DNA of 64,000 bases from Pedobacter sp. N36a (GCF_014472395.1 NZ_JACSZW010000007.1:248001-312000); one strand, 5' to 3'; numbered from the stretch's first letter, positions 1 through 9,296 are shown. Notes: generated by a model not told the origin, from the sequence alone. Made by a program: numbers and translations.

Positions 1-833
1 CCCTCAGCTCTGGAAGGACGGCCAACGGTAGTATTGCTGCCATTGCCTCTGGTAAAGTTTGCATCCCCCTGAATCGAGTTTCTTGGCGCTTGTACAGTCC
101 CTCTTGCTTCCCTGGAAGGTCTTGGGTTGTAAATATTCAGTTCATTGCCCTTAATTTCGCTTCTTCCTGATCTGTCGGTTCTGTTTACACGATATACGGT
201 CACATCGCCTCTGGTGGCGCGCCTTACATCATCTATCCTCGGGCCAGTATAATAAGTTCTTCTGCCTCTTTCATAAGTATTGTTAATGATTGTCGTATTG
301 TGAATAATCGTCACATTTCTGCGGGAATAATACCTTGGGAAACGGTCGTAATAAATGTTTGCCTGAGGGACAAATACCCACCAGTTATCAGGAATGCCGA
401 TATTGATGTTGATATGGAGGCCTGGACTTAAAGGCGCCCAGCCATAGTATCCTCCTCCACTTCTCCAGCTCACCCATGCTGGTCCCCAAACAGTATCAGG
501 AATCCATAACCACTGTCTGTAGCGGTTATATACCCATCTTCCATAGTGAAACGGTGCCCATCCCCAGTCATAATCAGAGACCCAGGTATTGCCATATTCG
601 GTCATTGCCCATCGGCCGTTGCTATAATAAGGTCTAAAATCTTGTTGGTCAACGTCAGGTCTCCAGACATACCCATACTGTGGATCCTGAATCCAGGTAC
701 CATAAGGAGAAAGCTCATCATAAAATGATTGGAGCGATACATCGTCATCCTGCGCCATAGCGCGCTGCGTGAAACCGGTGATTAGGAGCAGTAGCCCCAG
801 CACAATTGCCGGTAATTTGATTAACTTTTTCAT
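1..833 (-). CDS. DUF6600-type secreted protein (C-terminus outside window)
   Basis: Reading leftwards from an ATG at 833, the frame stays open to the window edge, so at least 277 codons are present and the C-terminus is missing. The protein begins with a signal peptide (MKKLIKLPAIVLG, hydrophobic core, cleavage after AMAQ). It is followed by a Trp/Tyr-rich region with repeated motifs such as YGTWIQDP, YGYVWRPDV, WAPFHYGRWV and WGPAWVSWR, which is the pattern of the DUF6600 family. A lower-complexity Arg/Asn/Ser/Gly-rich stretch follows after about residue 150. Such proteins are exported, probably to the periplasm or cell surface; no enzymatic function is known to me. It is transcribed away from the methylase gene at 1132. 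Confident of the family, not of a role. Confidence 0.8.
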   Translation of the reverse strand, partial: MKKLIKLPAIVLGLLLLITGFTQRAMAQDDDVSLQSFYDELSPYGTWIQDPQYGYVWRPDVDQQDFRPYYSNGRWAMTEYGNTWVSDYDWGWAPFHYGRWVYNRYRQWLWIPDTVWGPAWVSWRSGGGYYGWAPLSPGLHININIGIPDNWWVFVPQANIYYDRFPRYYSRRNVTIIHNTTIINNTYERGRRTYYTGPRIDDVRRATRGDVTVYRVNRTDRSGRSEIKGNELNIYNPRPSREARGTVQAPRNSIQGDANFTRGNGSNTTVGRPSRAE

Positions 834-916
834 CTGTGTGTGTGTTTAATTTACCTAACGCTTTTGATGTATCAATTTGAGTTCCAAATCTTGCAAATAG
901 TTTAAAGCCTAAGAGA

Positions 917-956
917 AATATTACATTAGGATTATGTCGTTATGCCTAATAATATT
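917..956. repeat. Imperfect hairpin in the divergent intergenic region
   Basis: The 834-1131 stretch between divergent genes is AT-rich and holds no convincing ORF. Inside it aatatta+ttagg (917-923, 926-930) is complementary to cctaa+taatatt (945-956), a 12-bp stem with a two-base bulge. There is no U-tract on either side. It could be an operator or a leader structure of the DUF6600 gene; nothing identifies a partner. Confidence 0.35.
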
Positions 957-1131
957 GGCTTTTATAGGCCGTTTGAGGATATTTAATTCGTTAATGTGGG
1001 TTCAATTTATTGACAAATTAGTTGAAAATATTTTTTATCATCGTTATAATATGGTCAGAATGCAATATTAAATCCCAGGTCTTGCTCTTTCCAGGAATAT
1101 ATTTTCTTCTTTTGTAAACAAAACACAACTT

Positions 1132-1845
1132 ATGCAAAAAGGCACTTTATTTTTAATACCTGTTCCTCTGGCAGAAAATGCTGCTCAGAAATCTTTTACC
1201 CCTTTTCTTGGCGATACCATCAACTCCATCAGTACTTATATTGTGGAAAATGAAAAATCCGCCAGAAAATTCCTAAAAGAGGCTGGATTGAAAATGCCAC
1301 AGAGTGAGCTGATCGTTCATGATTATGGCAAGCATCAGCGTAATACCTCTTTAGCGCCCTATTTTAAAGAATTAACTGCTGGAAAAGATGTCGGTCTGAT
1401 GAGTGAAGCCGGATGCCCGGGAGTAGCAGATCCAGGTGCAGAGATCGTTGCAGAAGCACATAGAAGAGGAATTAAGGTGGTTCCTTTAGTAGGCCCTAGT
1501 TCTATATTACAAGCTTTAATGGCTTCGGGGTTCAATGGCCAGAGTTTTACTTTTCATGGATACCTGCCGATTGACAAGGTCGAAAGAGCAAAGAAGATCA
1601 AAGAAATTGAGTTGTTGTCTACAAAAAATAAGCAAACGCAAATTTTTATGGAGACACCATTCAGAAATAATCACCTGTTTGAAGATGTATTGAAAAATGC
1701 TTCAGCACATGCGATGTTATGTGTGGCTTCGAATATCAATGGCGAAGAAGAGTATATTAAAACATTATCGGTTACTTTCTGGAAAAAGGAACGCATCGAT
1801 CTTCATAAAAAACCAACGATCTTTTTGCTGTATAAACCAGCCTAA
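1132..1845 (+). CDS. SAM-dependent methyltransferase, RsmI-like (tetrapyrrole methylase fold)
   Basis: A 237-residue protein of the tetrapyrrole (corrin/porphyrin) methylase superfamily, most like RsmI, which 2'-O-methylates C1402 of 16S rRNA. Visible hallmarks are the N-terminal GTLFLIPVPL strand (RsmI has GTLYIVPTPIG), the SAM-binding loop SEAGCPGVADPGAEIV near residues 90-105, the VVPLVGPSSILQALMASG segment near 120-137, and FHGYLP after it. It is about 40-50 residues shorter than typical RsmI and lacks RsmI's C-terminal extension, so it may be a Bacteroidota-specific paralogue rather than the rRNA enzyme itself. The start ATG directly precedes the conserved strand. It converges with nadD, leaving a 2-bp gap. 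Confidence 0.78.
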   Translation: MQKGTLFLIPVPLAENAAQKSFTPFLGDTINSISTYIVENEKSARKFLKEAGLKMPQSELIVHDYGKHQRNTSLAPYFKELTAGKDVGLMSEAGCPGVADPGAEIVAEAHRRGIKVVPLVGPSSILQALMASGFNGQSFTFHGYLPIDKVERAKKIKEIELLSTKNKQTQIFMETPFRNNHLFEDVLKNASAHAMLCVASNINGEEEYIKTLSVTFWKKERIDLHKKPTIFLLYKPA

Positions 1846-1847
1846 AA

Positions 1848-2420
1848 CTACCGGTACATGTTTTTATTGTCCATGAAAGACAAGACATTATCCGGAACAA
1901 AATATTGAACATTTCTTCCATCTTTTAACGCTTTGCGAATAAAGGTAGAAGAAATGTCCATTTGTGGGGTATCCGTAATCGTAATTGAAGGGTGGTTTTC
2001 CCAATCTTTTACATCTACACCTGGCCTTGGGTAGACAAAAATCTCATAATTTTTCAGCAGGGTCTCATAGTTCTTCCACTTTTTAAGGGAGGCGAGGTTA
2101 TCTGCGCCCATGATTAGCACAAACTCCCTTCCAGGATATTTTTCCTGTAGGTAAGCTAGTGTGTCAATGGTATAAGAGGGTTGAGGCAGTCCAAATTCAA
2201 TGTCGCTCACTTTAATATGATCGGCATTTTCCGTGGCCAGTTTTGCCATTTCCAGGCGGTCGTACATATTGCTCAGCCCAGCTTTATTCTTTAAGGGATT
2301 ATGTGGGGAAACGACCAGCCACACCTCTTTGAGCCCGGTAAAACCCGCCATATAATTGGCGATCACCAGGTGTCCGATATGGATGGGATTAAAAGACCCA
2401 AAAAATAACCCTGTTTTCAT
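1848..2420 (-). CDS. nadD: Nicotinate-nucleotide adenylyltransferase
   Basis: NadD joins nicotinate mononucleotide and ATP to give deamido-NAD, the penultimate step of NAD synthesis, in the cytosol. The 190-residue protein has the nucleotidyltransferase signature GSFNPIHIGH near the N-terminus, which holds the HxGH motif, and the C-terminal ISSTFIRKAL motif (ISSTxIR) that contacts ATP phosphates. Length is normal for the family. It is the last gene of a leftward run yicC-gmk-nadD: its start codon directly follows the gmk stop, so the two are probably co-transcribed and translationally coupled. Confidence 0.95.
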   Translation of the reverse strand: MKTGLFFGSFNPIHIGHLVIANYMAGFTGLKEVWLVVSPHNPLKNKAGLSNMYDRLEMAKLATENADHIKVSDIEFGLPQPSYTIDTLAYLQEKYPGREFVLIMGADNLASLKKWKNYETLLKNYEIFVYPRPGVDVKDWENHPSITITDTPQMDISSTFIRKALKDGRNVQYFVPDNVLSFMDNKNMYR

Positions 2421-2993
2421 TTATTTTTTATTGATAAAATCACCAACCAGTTTTTCCGCTTCTTTACAAGCAGTTTCCAGGTCAAAGTTTTTCAGGATCA
2501 CATCAAATTTCTCGGCATAAGCCAACTCCTTTTCCGCTTTTGTAAAGCGTTCCTGAAGTTTTTCCGGACTATCAGTACCTCTTCCTGTTAAACGTTCTTT
2601 TAATACCTCTAAAGATGGTGGCTGAACAAATATAGCCAAAGCATTCTCTTCATATTTACGTTTTAGACGTAAGCCACCTTCTACGTCAATGTCAAAAATT
2701 ACATGTTTGCCGGTATTCCAGATGCGTTCAATCTCAGATCTTAATGTACCATAAAAGGTACCTGTGTATACTTCTTCGAACTCTACGAATTCCTGATGCG
2801 CTACTTTATGAAGAAAACTCTCCTGAGAGATAAAATAATAATCTTTTTCATGTTCTTCATCGCCTCTTGCCGGACGTGTAGTGGCTGATATAGAGAAGCT
2901 TAATGAAGGGAATTTTTGTAAAAGGTGTTTTACGATAGTGGTTTTACCTGCGCCGGAAGGTGCCGAAAATATAATGAGTTTACCTTGTGTCAT
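2421..2993 (-). CDS. gmk: Guanylate kinase
   Basis: Phosphorylates GMP (and dGMP) with ATP to GDP, feeding GTP and (p)ppGpp pools. The 190-residue sequence opens with the Walker A loop FSAPSGAGKTTIV (residues about 9-21), followed by the GMP-binding region STTRPARGDEEHEKDYYF (written here with the family's S-x-TTR-x-R-x-x-E pattern: SATTRPARGDEE) and EFVEFEEVYTGTFYGT. All are standard for Gmk. It lies between yicC (7-bp gap) and nadD (abutting), an arrangement common in Bacteroidota. Confidence 0.96.
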   Translation of the reverse strand: MTQGKLIIFSAPSGAGKTTIVKHLLQKFPSLSFSISATTRPARGDEEHEKDYYFISQESFLHKVAHQEFVEFEEVYTGTFYGTLRSEIERIWNTGKHVIFDIDVEGGLRLKRKYEENALAIFVQPPSLEVLKERLTGRGTDSPEKLQERFTKAEKELAYAEKFDVILKNFDLETACKEAEKLVGDFINKK

Positions 2994-2999
2994 GCTTAC

Positions 3000-3875
3000 T
3001 TATAAAACGTTTAATAGTTGTTCTTTAATTTTCTCCAGCTCTTCTTTCATCCCTACTACTAACTGTTGTATTTGTGCATCATTTGCTTTAGCACCCATAG
3101 TATTGATTTCTCTGCCAATTTCCTGGGAGATGAATCCTAATTTTTTACCGTTGGCATCCTTGCTTTTCAAAGTGGCTGTAAAATAATCACAGTGACTTTT
3201 CAGGCGGGTCTTTTCTTCGGTAATGTCTAATTTATCGATGTAATAAATCAATTCCTGCTCTAAACGGTTCTGATCCACGTTGATTTTACCTACATTTTCC
3301 TCTAAAAACTGGTTCAATCTAGCCCTGATCTGTGGAATTCTTAGGGGCTCTAATTCTTCCACCTGAGCAAAAAATTGTAAGATATTTTTAATTCTGAGTT
3401 CTAAATCTGTCTTTAAAACGTTTCCTTCAGTAAGTCGGAATTGATTAAAGCTTTCTAAGGCCTTGTTGAATGTGCTGTATAAGATATCCCAATCGCCTTC
3501 GTTGATTTCCTCTTCCTGGTAAGAGATGACCTCAGGGAAGCTTAGAACAGCCTGTAAAAGATTGGAAGAATTTGCACCCAGATCCACATTAATGGCTTCC
3601 AGTTGCTTGTAGTATTTGCTCAATAACGCCGCATTAATGGTTGCACCTTTCAGACTCTCTTCGCCACGGTCAATGTTAATAGCAACACTTACTTTTCCGC
3701 GCTCAATCTCTTTACTGCAAACATTGCGTAACAACAACTCCTTCTCGGAGAAAGCCCTTGGAAGTTTTAAGTTGAGTTCTAAAAACTTACTGTTTAAAGA
3801 CTTAATCTCTACTGCAAACTTGATGTTTTCATGATCAGTAGAGGCCAGGCCAAAGCCCGTCATTGATTTTATCAT
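3000..3875 (-). CDS. YicC family endoribonuclease
   Basis: A YicC-family (YicC_N plus DUF1732) protein; members are hexameric endoribonucleases implicated in RNA turnover. The N-terminus MIKSMTGFG is the family hallmark, and the C-terminus carries the conserved block around GREINTMGAKANDAQIQ. I place the start at the ATG at 3875. A TTG six bases further upstream (3881) would add Met-His, but it overlaps a TATCTTTG that looks like a promoter -7 box, and the hallmark begins at 3875. At 291 residues, length is typical. First gene of the yicC-gmk-nadD operon. Confidence 0.92.
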   Translation of the reverse strand: MIKSMTGFGLASTDHENIKFAVEIKSLNSKFLELNLKLPRAFSEKELLLRNVCSKEIERGKVSVAINIDRGEESLKGATINAALLSKYYKQLEAINVDLGANSSNLLQAVLSFPEVISYQEEEINEGDWDILYSTFNKALESFNQFRLTEGNVLKTDLELRIKNILQFFAQVEELEPLRIPQIRARLNQFLEENVGKINVDQNRLEQELIYYIDKLDITEEKTRLKSHCDYFTATLKSKDANGKKLGFISQEIGREINTMGAKANDAQIQQLVVGMKEELEKIKEQLLNVL

Positions 3876-4093
3876 GTGCAAAGATATAATTTATTGTTAA
3901 AATGATTAAACCTATGTTACTTAATGACGCTGAGATCTCATTGGTTCCTAACCTTTTTCTGTTTTTTTTGTAAAAAAATAGCGGATTTTAACATTTGCAA
4001 AAAGTTAAAATACCGTCATTAATGAAGATTTTAACTTTTTTTAACGTAATCGGTTGAAAAACTATGGTTAAGTTTACAAAAAAACGATACGAA

Positions 4094-4810
4094 ATGAAGT
4101 TTCTACATCTCCTTACACTGTCATTTGGCGTGTTTTTCTTTACGGCGATGCCCTCTGCTTTCTCTCAAAAAGAGTTTATATTGAGTGGTGCAGTAAAAGA
4201 ACGGGGAACAAATTCCAGGATACAAAATGCTCAGGTGATCAATAAACGTAATGGATATACCGTCTTTACCACTGATTTAGGCCTTTTTCAGATCAAATCA
4301 GCTGTAGGAGATAGTCTGTTGATCCTCAAAGCAGACTATTCAGATGGAGAAGTTGGGGTGTTTAGTACAGCTGATATCATGGTTTACCTGAGTAAAGGAT
4401 CAACATTGGAGGAAGTGAAGATTTTTGGGCAAACGAAAAAACAGGAAATGAATGATATTAAAAGAGAATTTAGGAACCAGGGCTCTTTTTATCAAGGCAA
4501 ACCACCGCTTTTAGCTTACATATTCCAGCCTTTAACTGCGATGTATGAGTTGTTTGGACGTACCCCTAAAAATGCGAGAAGATTTGGGCGGTATTACGAC
4601 AATGAGCTGAAGCAGTCACAGGTAGACAACTTTTTTAATGAATCCCTGATCCAGAGCCAGACCGACTTGAAAGGAAAAGAATTGGAAGATTTTATGCTCA
4701 ATTACAGGCCTGATTATGAGAAATCCAGAAACTGGGCAGAATATGATGCCATCAAATACATCCGGGATTCCTATAAAAAATACAAGGAATCCTTAAATAA
4801 AATACCGTAA
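4094..4810 (+). CDS. Secreted protein with carboxypeptidase-regulatory-like domain
   Basis: Unrecognised beyond its N-terminal half. A signal peptide (MKFLHLLTLSFGVFFF, cleavage near AFSQ) is followed by a beta-sandwich segment with FILSGAVKERGTNSRIQNA and a later STADIMVYLSKGSTLEEVKI. This resembles the CarboxypepD_reg-like domain that caps TonB-dependent receptors, here without a receptor barrel. The C-terminal ~110 residues are charged and helical, with aromatic-rich motifs such as LLAYIFQPLTAMYELFG. An in-frame ATG at 4064 would add ten residues before the signal peptide; I prefer 4094 because a normal signal peptide begins there. Stand-alone proteins of this kind are common in Bacteroidota; function unknown. 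Confidence 0.75.
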   Translation: MKFLHLLTLSFGVFFFTAMPSAFSQKEFILSGAVKERGTNSRIQNAQVINKRNGYTVFTTDLGLFQIKSAVGDSLLILKADYSDGEVGVFSTADIMVYLSKGSTLEEVKIFGQTKKQEMNDIKREFRNQGSFYQGKPPLLAYIFQPLTAMYELFGRTPKNARRFGRYYDNELKQSQVDNFFNESLIQSQTDLKGKELEDFMLNYRPDYEKSRNWAEYDAIKYIRDSYKKYKESLNKIP

Positions 4811-4832
4811 AACAAGAAATTGTGCTGGCTGA

Positions 4833-5561
4833 CTAGATGGACAGTGCTTCACATGCTTTTTCAGCGGCTAGCTTTTCTGCATTCTTTTTATTGTAATCAC
4901 GACCAATTCCATAGCTTTCACCCTCCACAACTGCACTAATCGTAAACAGCTTAGCGCTATCTCCTTCGGTATTTTGAATCATGTCGAAAGTAATATCTTT
5001 TCCATGACGCTGGCACCATTCGATTAATTTGCTCTTGAAATTCGTCTCTGTAAGTTCCAGGGTGTGAATGTCTATGTAAGGCTTAATGATTCTTTTTAAT
5101 AAGAAATCTTTGGTGTAATTATACCCTTTATCCAGATATACGGCACCAATTAAGGCCTCAAAAGCATCTCCAAGCATGGAATGATGTTTGGTTTGAATGT
5201 TTACCGCTTTCTGATCAAAAACCATCAGCTGATCGAAACCCATCTTACGGGCCAGCTGATTTAGGTTAGCTCTATTCACAATTTTTGAACGCATTTCTGT
5301 TAAAAAGCCCTCTTCTTTGTAGGGATAGGCCTTAAATAATACTTCCGCAATCACAGAACCTAAAATCGCATCTCCAAGAAATTCAAGACGTTCATTACTG
5401 CTTCTGCTTCCATTCTTCAGAACTTTTGCTACAGACCTGTGCCTGAATGCCATTTTGTATAAAACAGTATTTCCAGGAACAAAGCCTAAAATATTTTTTA
5501 GCTTTTTTATAAAGACCTTATCTGTCGAAAAATAAAGCTTGTACAGGTCGAATAACGGCAT
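4833..5561 (-). CDS. rnc: Ribonuclease III
   Basis: Double-strand-specific endoribonuclease that processes rRNA precursors and structured mRNAs. The signature NERLEFLGDAILG (about residues 58-70) holds catalytic acidic residues, and MLGDAFEALIGAVYLDKG holds the second cluster. A C-terminal double-stranded RNA binding domain follows, ending around YNKKNAEKLAAEKACEAL. At 242 residues the length is normal. It is downstream of fabF and acpP on the same strand, the usual Bacteroidota order acpP-fabF-rnc, and is probably co-transcribed with them. Confidence 0.96.
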   Translation of the reverse strand: MPLFDLYKLYFSTDKVFIKKLKNILGFVPGNTVLYKMAFRHRSVAKVLKNGSRSSNERLEFLGDAILGSVIAEVLFKAYPYKEEGFLTEMRSKIVNRANLNQLARKMGFDQLMVFDQKAVNIQTKHHSMLGDAFEALIGAVYLDKGYNYTKDFLLKRIIKPYIDIHTLELTETNFKSKLIEWCQRHGKDITFDMIQNTEGDSAKLFTISAVVEGESYGIGRDYNKKNAEKLAAEKACEALSI

Positions 5562-5623
5562 TAATTGTTACAAAAATTAGTGGATCATATTTGTGAATAG
5601 TCTCCTTTTACAGAGACTAATTA

Positions 5624-6877
5624 TTATTCTTCGTACTTTTTGAATATCACAGATGCATTATGACCACCGAAGCCAAAAGTGTTGCTTTGTGCAGCACGAA
5701 TGGTGCGTTTTTGTGCCTTGTTGAACGTGAAGTTTAATTTTGGATCACATTCAGGATCATCAGTAAAGTGATTGATTGTTGGTGGTACTATATCATTCTG
5801 GACAGCAAGAATCGCGGCGATAGCCTCAATTGCGCCTGCAGCACCGAGTAAATGGCCAGTCATTGATTTTGTAGAACTGATGTTTAGTTTGTAAGCATCT
5901 TCTCCGAATAAATCAACAATTGCCCTGCTTTCAGAGATATCTCCTAATGGGGTAGAAGTACCATGAACATTGATATAATCAATATCTGCGGTAGTTAAAC
6001 CTGCATCTTTTAGAGCATTTGACATCACCATTCTTGCGCCAAGTCCCTGAGGATGAGGTGCAGTAATGTGATTCGCGTCTGCGCTCATTCCTCCGCCTAT
6101 TAATTCAGCATAGATTTTCGCACCACGTTTTTTAGCATGTTCCAATTCTTCTAAAATGATGGTTCCTGCACCTTCACCAGCAACAAATCCATCTCTGTCT
6201 TTGTCGAACGGTCTTGAAGCTGTTTTTGGATCGTCATTTCTAGTCGAAAGCGCATGCATGGCATTGAATCCTCCGATTCCAGCCTCATTAATGATGGCCT
6301 CAGATCCTCCGCTAATGATCACGTCACACATATTCAAACGAATATAGTTGTAAGCATCAATCATGGCGTTAGTGGATGAAGCACAGGCAGATACAGTGGC
6401 AAAATTCGGTCCGCGCAACCCATACTTTATAGAAATATGGCCGGGAACGATGTCAATAATTACCTTAGGGATGAAAAACGGATTAATGCGTGGGGTACCA
6501 TCGCCTAAAAAGAAGTTTTTCATTTCGTCCTGAAATGTTTTAAAACCGCCAATACCTGATCCCCAGATAACGCCGATCCGATTGCAATCTAATTGTGAAA
6601 AATCAAAATTACCATCCTTAACAGCCTCATCTGTTGATACTAAAGCGTATTGAACAAATGGATCTAACTTGCGGGCTTCTTTTTTATCCAAAAAATCTTC
6701 AGGATTGAAGTTTTTAAGTTCACATGCAAACTTCGTCTTGAACTTTGATGTGTCAAAACCTGTAATAGGGCCAGCGCCGCTCACGCCATTCAGCAAACCA
6801 TCCCAGAATTCTGGGATCGTATTGCCAATTGGAGTGAGCGCACCCAACCCTGTAACTACTACTCTTTTTAATTCCAT
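5624..6877 (-). CDS. fabF: Beta-ketoacyl-ACP synthase II
   Basis: Elongating condensing enzyme of type II fatty acid synthesis: joins malonyl-ACP to acyl-ACP with loss of CO2. The Cys-His-His triad is visible as the active-site Cys in TVSACASSTNAM, His in NVHGTSTPLGD and His in STKSMTGHLLGAAGAIEA. N-terminal VVVTGLGALTPIGN and C-terminal NTFGFGGHNASVIF are also canonical. Length 417 residues is standard. It lies 28 bp downstream of acpP, its substrate carrier, and upstream of rnc. Confidence 0.97.
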   Translation of the reverse strand: MELKRVVVTGLGALTPIGNTIPEFWDGLLNGVSGAGPITGFDTSKFKTKFACELKNFNPEDFLDKKEARKLDPFVQYALVSTDEAVKDGNFDFSQLDCNRIGVIWGSGIGGFKTFQDEMKNFFLGDGTPRINPFFIPKVIIDIVPGHISIKYGLRGPNFATVSACASSTNAMIDAYNYIRLNMCDVIISGGSEAIINEAGIGGFNAMHALSTRNDDPKTASRPFDKDRDGFVAGEGAGTIILEELEHAKKRGAKIYAELIGGGMSADANHITAPHPQGLGARMVMSNALKDAGLTTADIDYINVHGTSTPLGDISESRAIVDLFGEDAYKLNISSTKSMTGHLLGAAGAIEAIAAILAVQNDIVPPTINHFTDDPECDPKLNFTFNKAQKRTIRAAQSNTFGFGGHNASVIFKKYEE

Positions 6878-6905
6878 TTATACGGATTATACGGAGACCG
6901 TATTT

Positions 6906-7142
6906 TTACTTAACGTTTTTCTCTAAGTAAGCAATTGCTTGACCAACAGTACCAATAGTTTCAGCCTGATCATCAGGGATCGCTACATTGAATTCTTTTT
7001 CGAACTCCATAATAAGCTCTACTGTATCTAAAGAATCAGCACCTAAGTCGTTAGTGAAAGAAGCTTCTGGTGTAACTTCGTTTTCATCTACACCTAATTT
7101 TTCAACGATAATAGCCTTAACTCTTGAAGCAATATCAGACAT
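6906..7142 (-). CDS. acpP: Acyl carrier protein
   Basis: A 78-residue acidic four-helix carrier protein that holds growing acyl chains on a 4'-phosphopantetheine arm. The attachment serine is Ser37 in the motif [12 protein letters not shown]. Size, charge and motif position are all typical. First gene of acpP-fabF-rnc, divergent from the IPExxxVDY gene at 7302; the 159-bp AT-rich gap presumably holds both promoters. Confidence 0.97.
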   Translation of the reverse strand: MSDIASRVKAIIVEKLGVDENEVTPEASFTNDLGADSLDTVELIMEFEKEFNVAIPDDQAETIGTVGQAIAYLEKNVK

Positions 7143-7301
7143 AATGTTTATAATTTAATGGTTAAATAATTCAGTGCAAAGAAAAATAAATAATTACACA
7201 TTTCAAATGTTTTTATTTCTCTTCCAATTTTAATGTTTTTATTTTGAACATTAATGTAAAATTAGTTTTATAATTTTGTAATTCCCGTAAAAAAGTGTGT
7301 T

Positions 7302-7721
7302 TTGAACAAAACTTATTTAAAACTGTCCTTAGATCTTGATTTTGTTTTAATCGCCATTACAGCTTCACTGAAGGATTATATGCTCTGTCACAAGGTCAAT
7401 ACCAGCCTGAATTTCGACTTCGAAAAGATTGATGATCACGAGGTTTACTTCAATGTGGATGAAAATCCGCTGGCCTTTTCGAAGTATTATTTTTTTGTGG
7501 AACAGGGAGAAATCGAGTACTATATCATCAATAATCGCAACGCAGAAGGTTTTTTGATTCCTGAAATGAATAAAGTTGACTTTTTTATGATAATTCATCA
7601 GTATATTGACAAAGAAGACCTAAATTTTATTTTGACTGGATTAAACAAACTGCCTGATATTCAGGTAGCTGCACAAATTGATCCGAAAAAGTTGAAGTCG
7701 CGTGAAAATTTGGTAATGTAA
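7302..7721 (+). CDS. IPExxxVDY family protein
   Basis: A 139-residue small protein recognised by its name-giving motif, here IPEMNKVDFF near residue 87 (VDF in place of VDY). The family is restricted to Bacteroidota, lacks a known function, and commonly sits between acpP and pyk, as here. No signal peptide or membrane segment; probably cytosolic. The start is a TTG, chosen because it precedes the conserved LKLSLDLDFVLIAI segment and the next ATG would remove it. A TAATTTTG that could be a -7 box lies at 7271-7278, though without a well-spaced upstream element. Confidence 0.85.
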   Translation: MNKTYLKLSLDLDFVLIAITASLKDYMLCHKVNTSLNFDFEKIDDHEVYFNVDENPLAFSKYYFFVEQGEIEYYIINNRNAEGFLIPEMNKVDFFMIIHQYIDKEDLNFILTGLNKLPDIQVAAQIDPKKLKSRENLVM

Positions 7722-7729
7722 ATTTTATA

Positions 7730-7758
7730 TTGAAGGTGTATTAAATACACTATATTTG
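7730..7758 (+). promoter_or_regulatory. Bacteroidota-type promoter of pyk
   Basis: TTG at 7730-7732, an 18-nt spacer and TATATTTG at 7751-7758 match the Bacteroidota housekeeping consensus TTG-N19-TAnnTTTG. The start codon of pyk is about 100 nt further on, implying a 5' UTR of roughly 95 nt. Predicted from pattern only. Confidence 0.6.
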
Positions 7759-7861
7759 ATTTTAGAAGACTCAGAAATAAAAATATTAATAACCTGGCCA
7801 ACATCGGTTTTAAACATCGAAACCTTCATTTTGTTGGTCCATATAAATTTAAGTAACCAAA

Positions 7862-9292
7862 ATGAAACCATTTCATTCCAGAACAAAAATCGTAGCGACG
7901 CTTGGTCCTGCTTCAGCTAAACCAGAAGTTCTATTTAGCATGTTTAATGCCGGACTTGACGTATGCAGATTAAACTTTTCACACGGTTCTCAGGCAGATC
8001 ACCAGGAAGTACTAAATACCATCCGCAGTCTTAATAAAAAACACAATTATAACGTAGGTATTCTGGCTGATTTACAGGGCCCTAAGATTAGAATTGGAAT
8101 GGTGAAAGACGGTGGTATTCACTTAGTTAACGGTAACAGGACGGTGATCACAACCAAAGAATGTATCGGTAATGAAGAACGTATTTACATCACTTATACC
8201 ACTTTTCCTCAGGACGTTAAGCCAGGTGAAATCATCTTGTTAGATGATGGAAAACTTCAAATGAGAGTGATCGAAACTAACTTGGTTGACGAGGTAGTTT
8301 GTGAGATCGTTCATGGTGGTATCCTGACTTCAAGAAAAGGAGTTAATCTTCCAAACACTAAAGTTTCTATTCCTTCACTTACTGTGGAAGATCGTAAAAA
8401 CTTAGAGTTTGTATTGGAAAATGATGTAGAGTGGATCGGACTTTCTTTTGTTCGTAACGCTGCTGACATCGTTGAATTAAAAGAGATTATCAAACAAAGA
8501 GGTAAAACTGCACGTGTAATTGCGAAGATTGAAAAACCTGAAGCGATTGCAAATATTGATGAAATCATTGCTGTTTCCGATGGAATCATGGTTGCCCGTG
8601 GCGATCTAGGTGTGGAAATGCCAATGGAAGAAGTTCCATTGTTGCAAAAAATGATTGTTCAGAAATGTAGAGCAGCTTCAAAACCAGTAATTATTGCGAC
8701 TCAGATGCTGGAAAGCATGATCACTACACCAAGGCCAACACGTGCTGAAGTGAATGATGTGGCCAACTCGGTATTGGACGGTGCTGATGCAGTGATGCTA
8801 AGTGGAGAGACTTCAGTAGGTGAATTTCCGCTGATTGTAATTGAAACAATGCAAAAAATCATTCAGAACATTGAAGTAAACAACTATCCATTCCATCCTG
8901 AAAAGTTCCTTAAACCGAAATCTGAAAGCTTCCTGAGCGATGCAATCTGTGATACAGCTTGTTTCTTATCAAAACAAACAAACGCTGTTGGTATCGTTTC
9001 TATGACGGTAAGTGGTTATACTGCTTTCGAAATTTCAAGTCACAGACCAAAAGCATTAACATATATCTTCACTAGCAATATATCACTGTTGAATACATTG
9101 AGCTTATTATGGGGCGTACAAGGCTTCTATTATGATAAGTTTGACAGTACTGACGATACCATTCAGGACGTAAATAACTTGCTAAAAGAATACAAAATGA
9201 TTAAAAAAGGTGATGTAATCATCAACACAGCGGCTATCCCAATGGAGAAAAAAGGAAAAACCAATATGTTGAAAATTACAGTAATTGATTAA
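7862..9292 (+). CDS. pyk: Pyruvate kinase
   Basis: Final ATP-forming step of glycolysis: phosphoenolpyruvate plus ADP to pyruvate plus ATP. The 476-residue protein has the N-terminal TKIVATLGPAS, RLNFSHGS (PEP and K+ site), the metal-binding KIEKPEAIANIDEI segment, and VARGDLGVEMP, all in canonical order, then the C-terminal allosteric domain. Length is standard. It has its own promoter candidate just upstream and is followed by tRNA-Ser. Confidence 0.97.
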   Translation: MKPFHSRTKIVATLGPASAKPEVLFSMFNAGLDVCRLNFSHGSQADHQEVLNTIRSLNKKHNYNVGILADLQGPKIRIGMVKDGGIHLVNGNRTVITTKECIGNEERIYITYTTFPQDVKPGEIILLDDGKLQMRVIETNLVDEVVCEIVHGGILTSRKGVNLPNTKVSIPSLTVEDRKNLEFVLENDVEWIGLSFVRNAADIVELKEIIKQRGKTARVIAKIEKPEAIANIDEIIAVSDGIMVARGDLGVEMPMEEVPLLQKMIVQKCRAASKPVIIATQMLESMITTPRPTRAEVNDVANSVLDGADAVMLSGETSVGEFPLIVIETMQKIIQNIEVNNYPFHPEKFLKPKSESFLSDAICDTACFLSKQTNAVGIVSMTVSGYTAFEISSHRPKALTYIFTSNISLLNTLSLLWGVQGFYYDKFDSTDDTIQDVNNLLKEYKMIKKGDVIINTAAIPMEKKGKTNMLKITVID

Positions 9293-9296
9293 TCAC

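Noticed and set aside
3876..3881. Upstream TTG start for the YicC gene
   Set aside because: It would only add Met-His before the hallmark MIKSMTGFG and overlaps a TATCTTTG promoter-like box.
7365..7598. Antisense ORF inside the IPExxxVDY gene
   Set aside because: No recognisable protein, and it lies wholly within a conserved gene in another frame. The same reasoning removes the many other antisense ORFs, for example within fabF, the amidohydrolases and the SNF2 gene.
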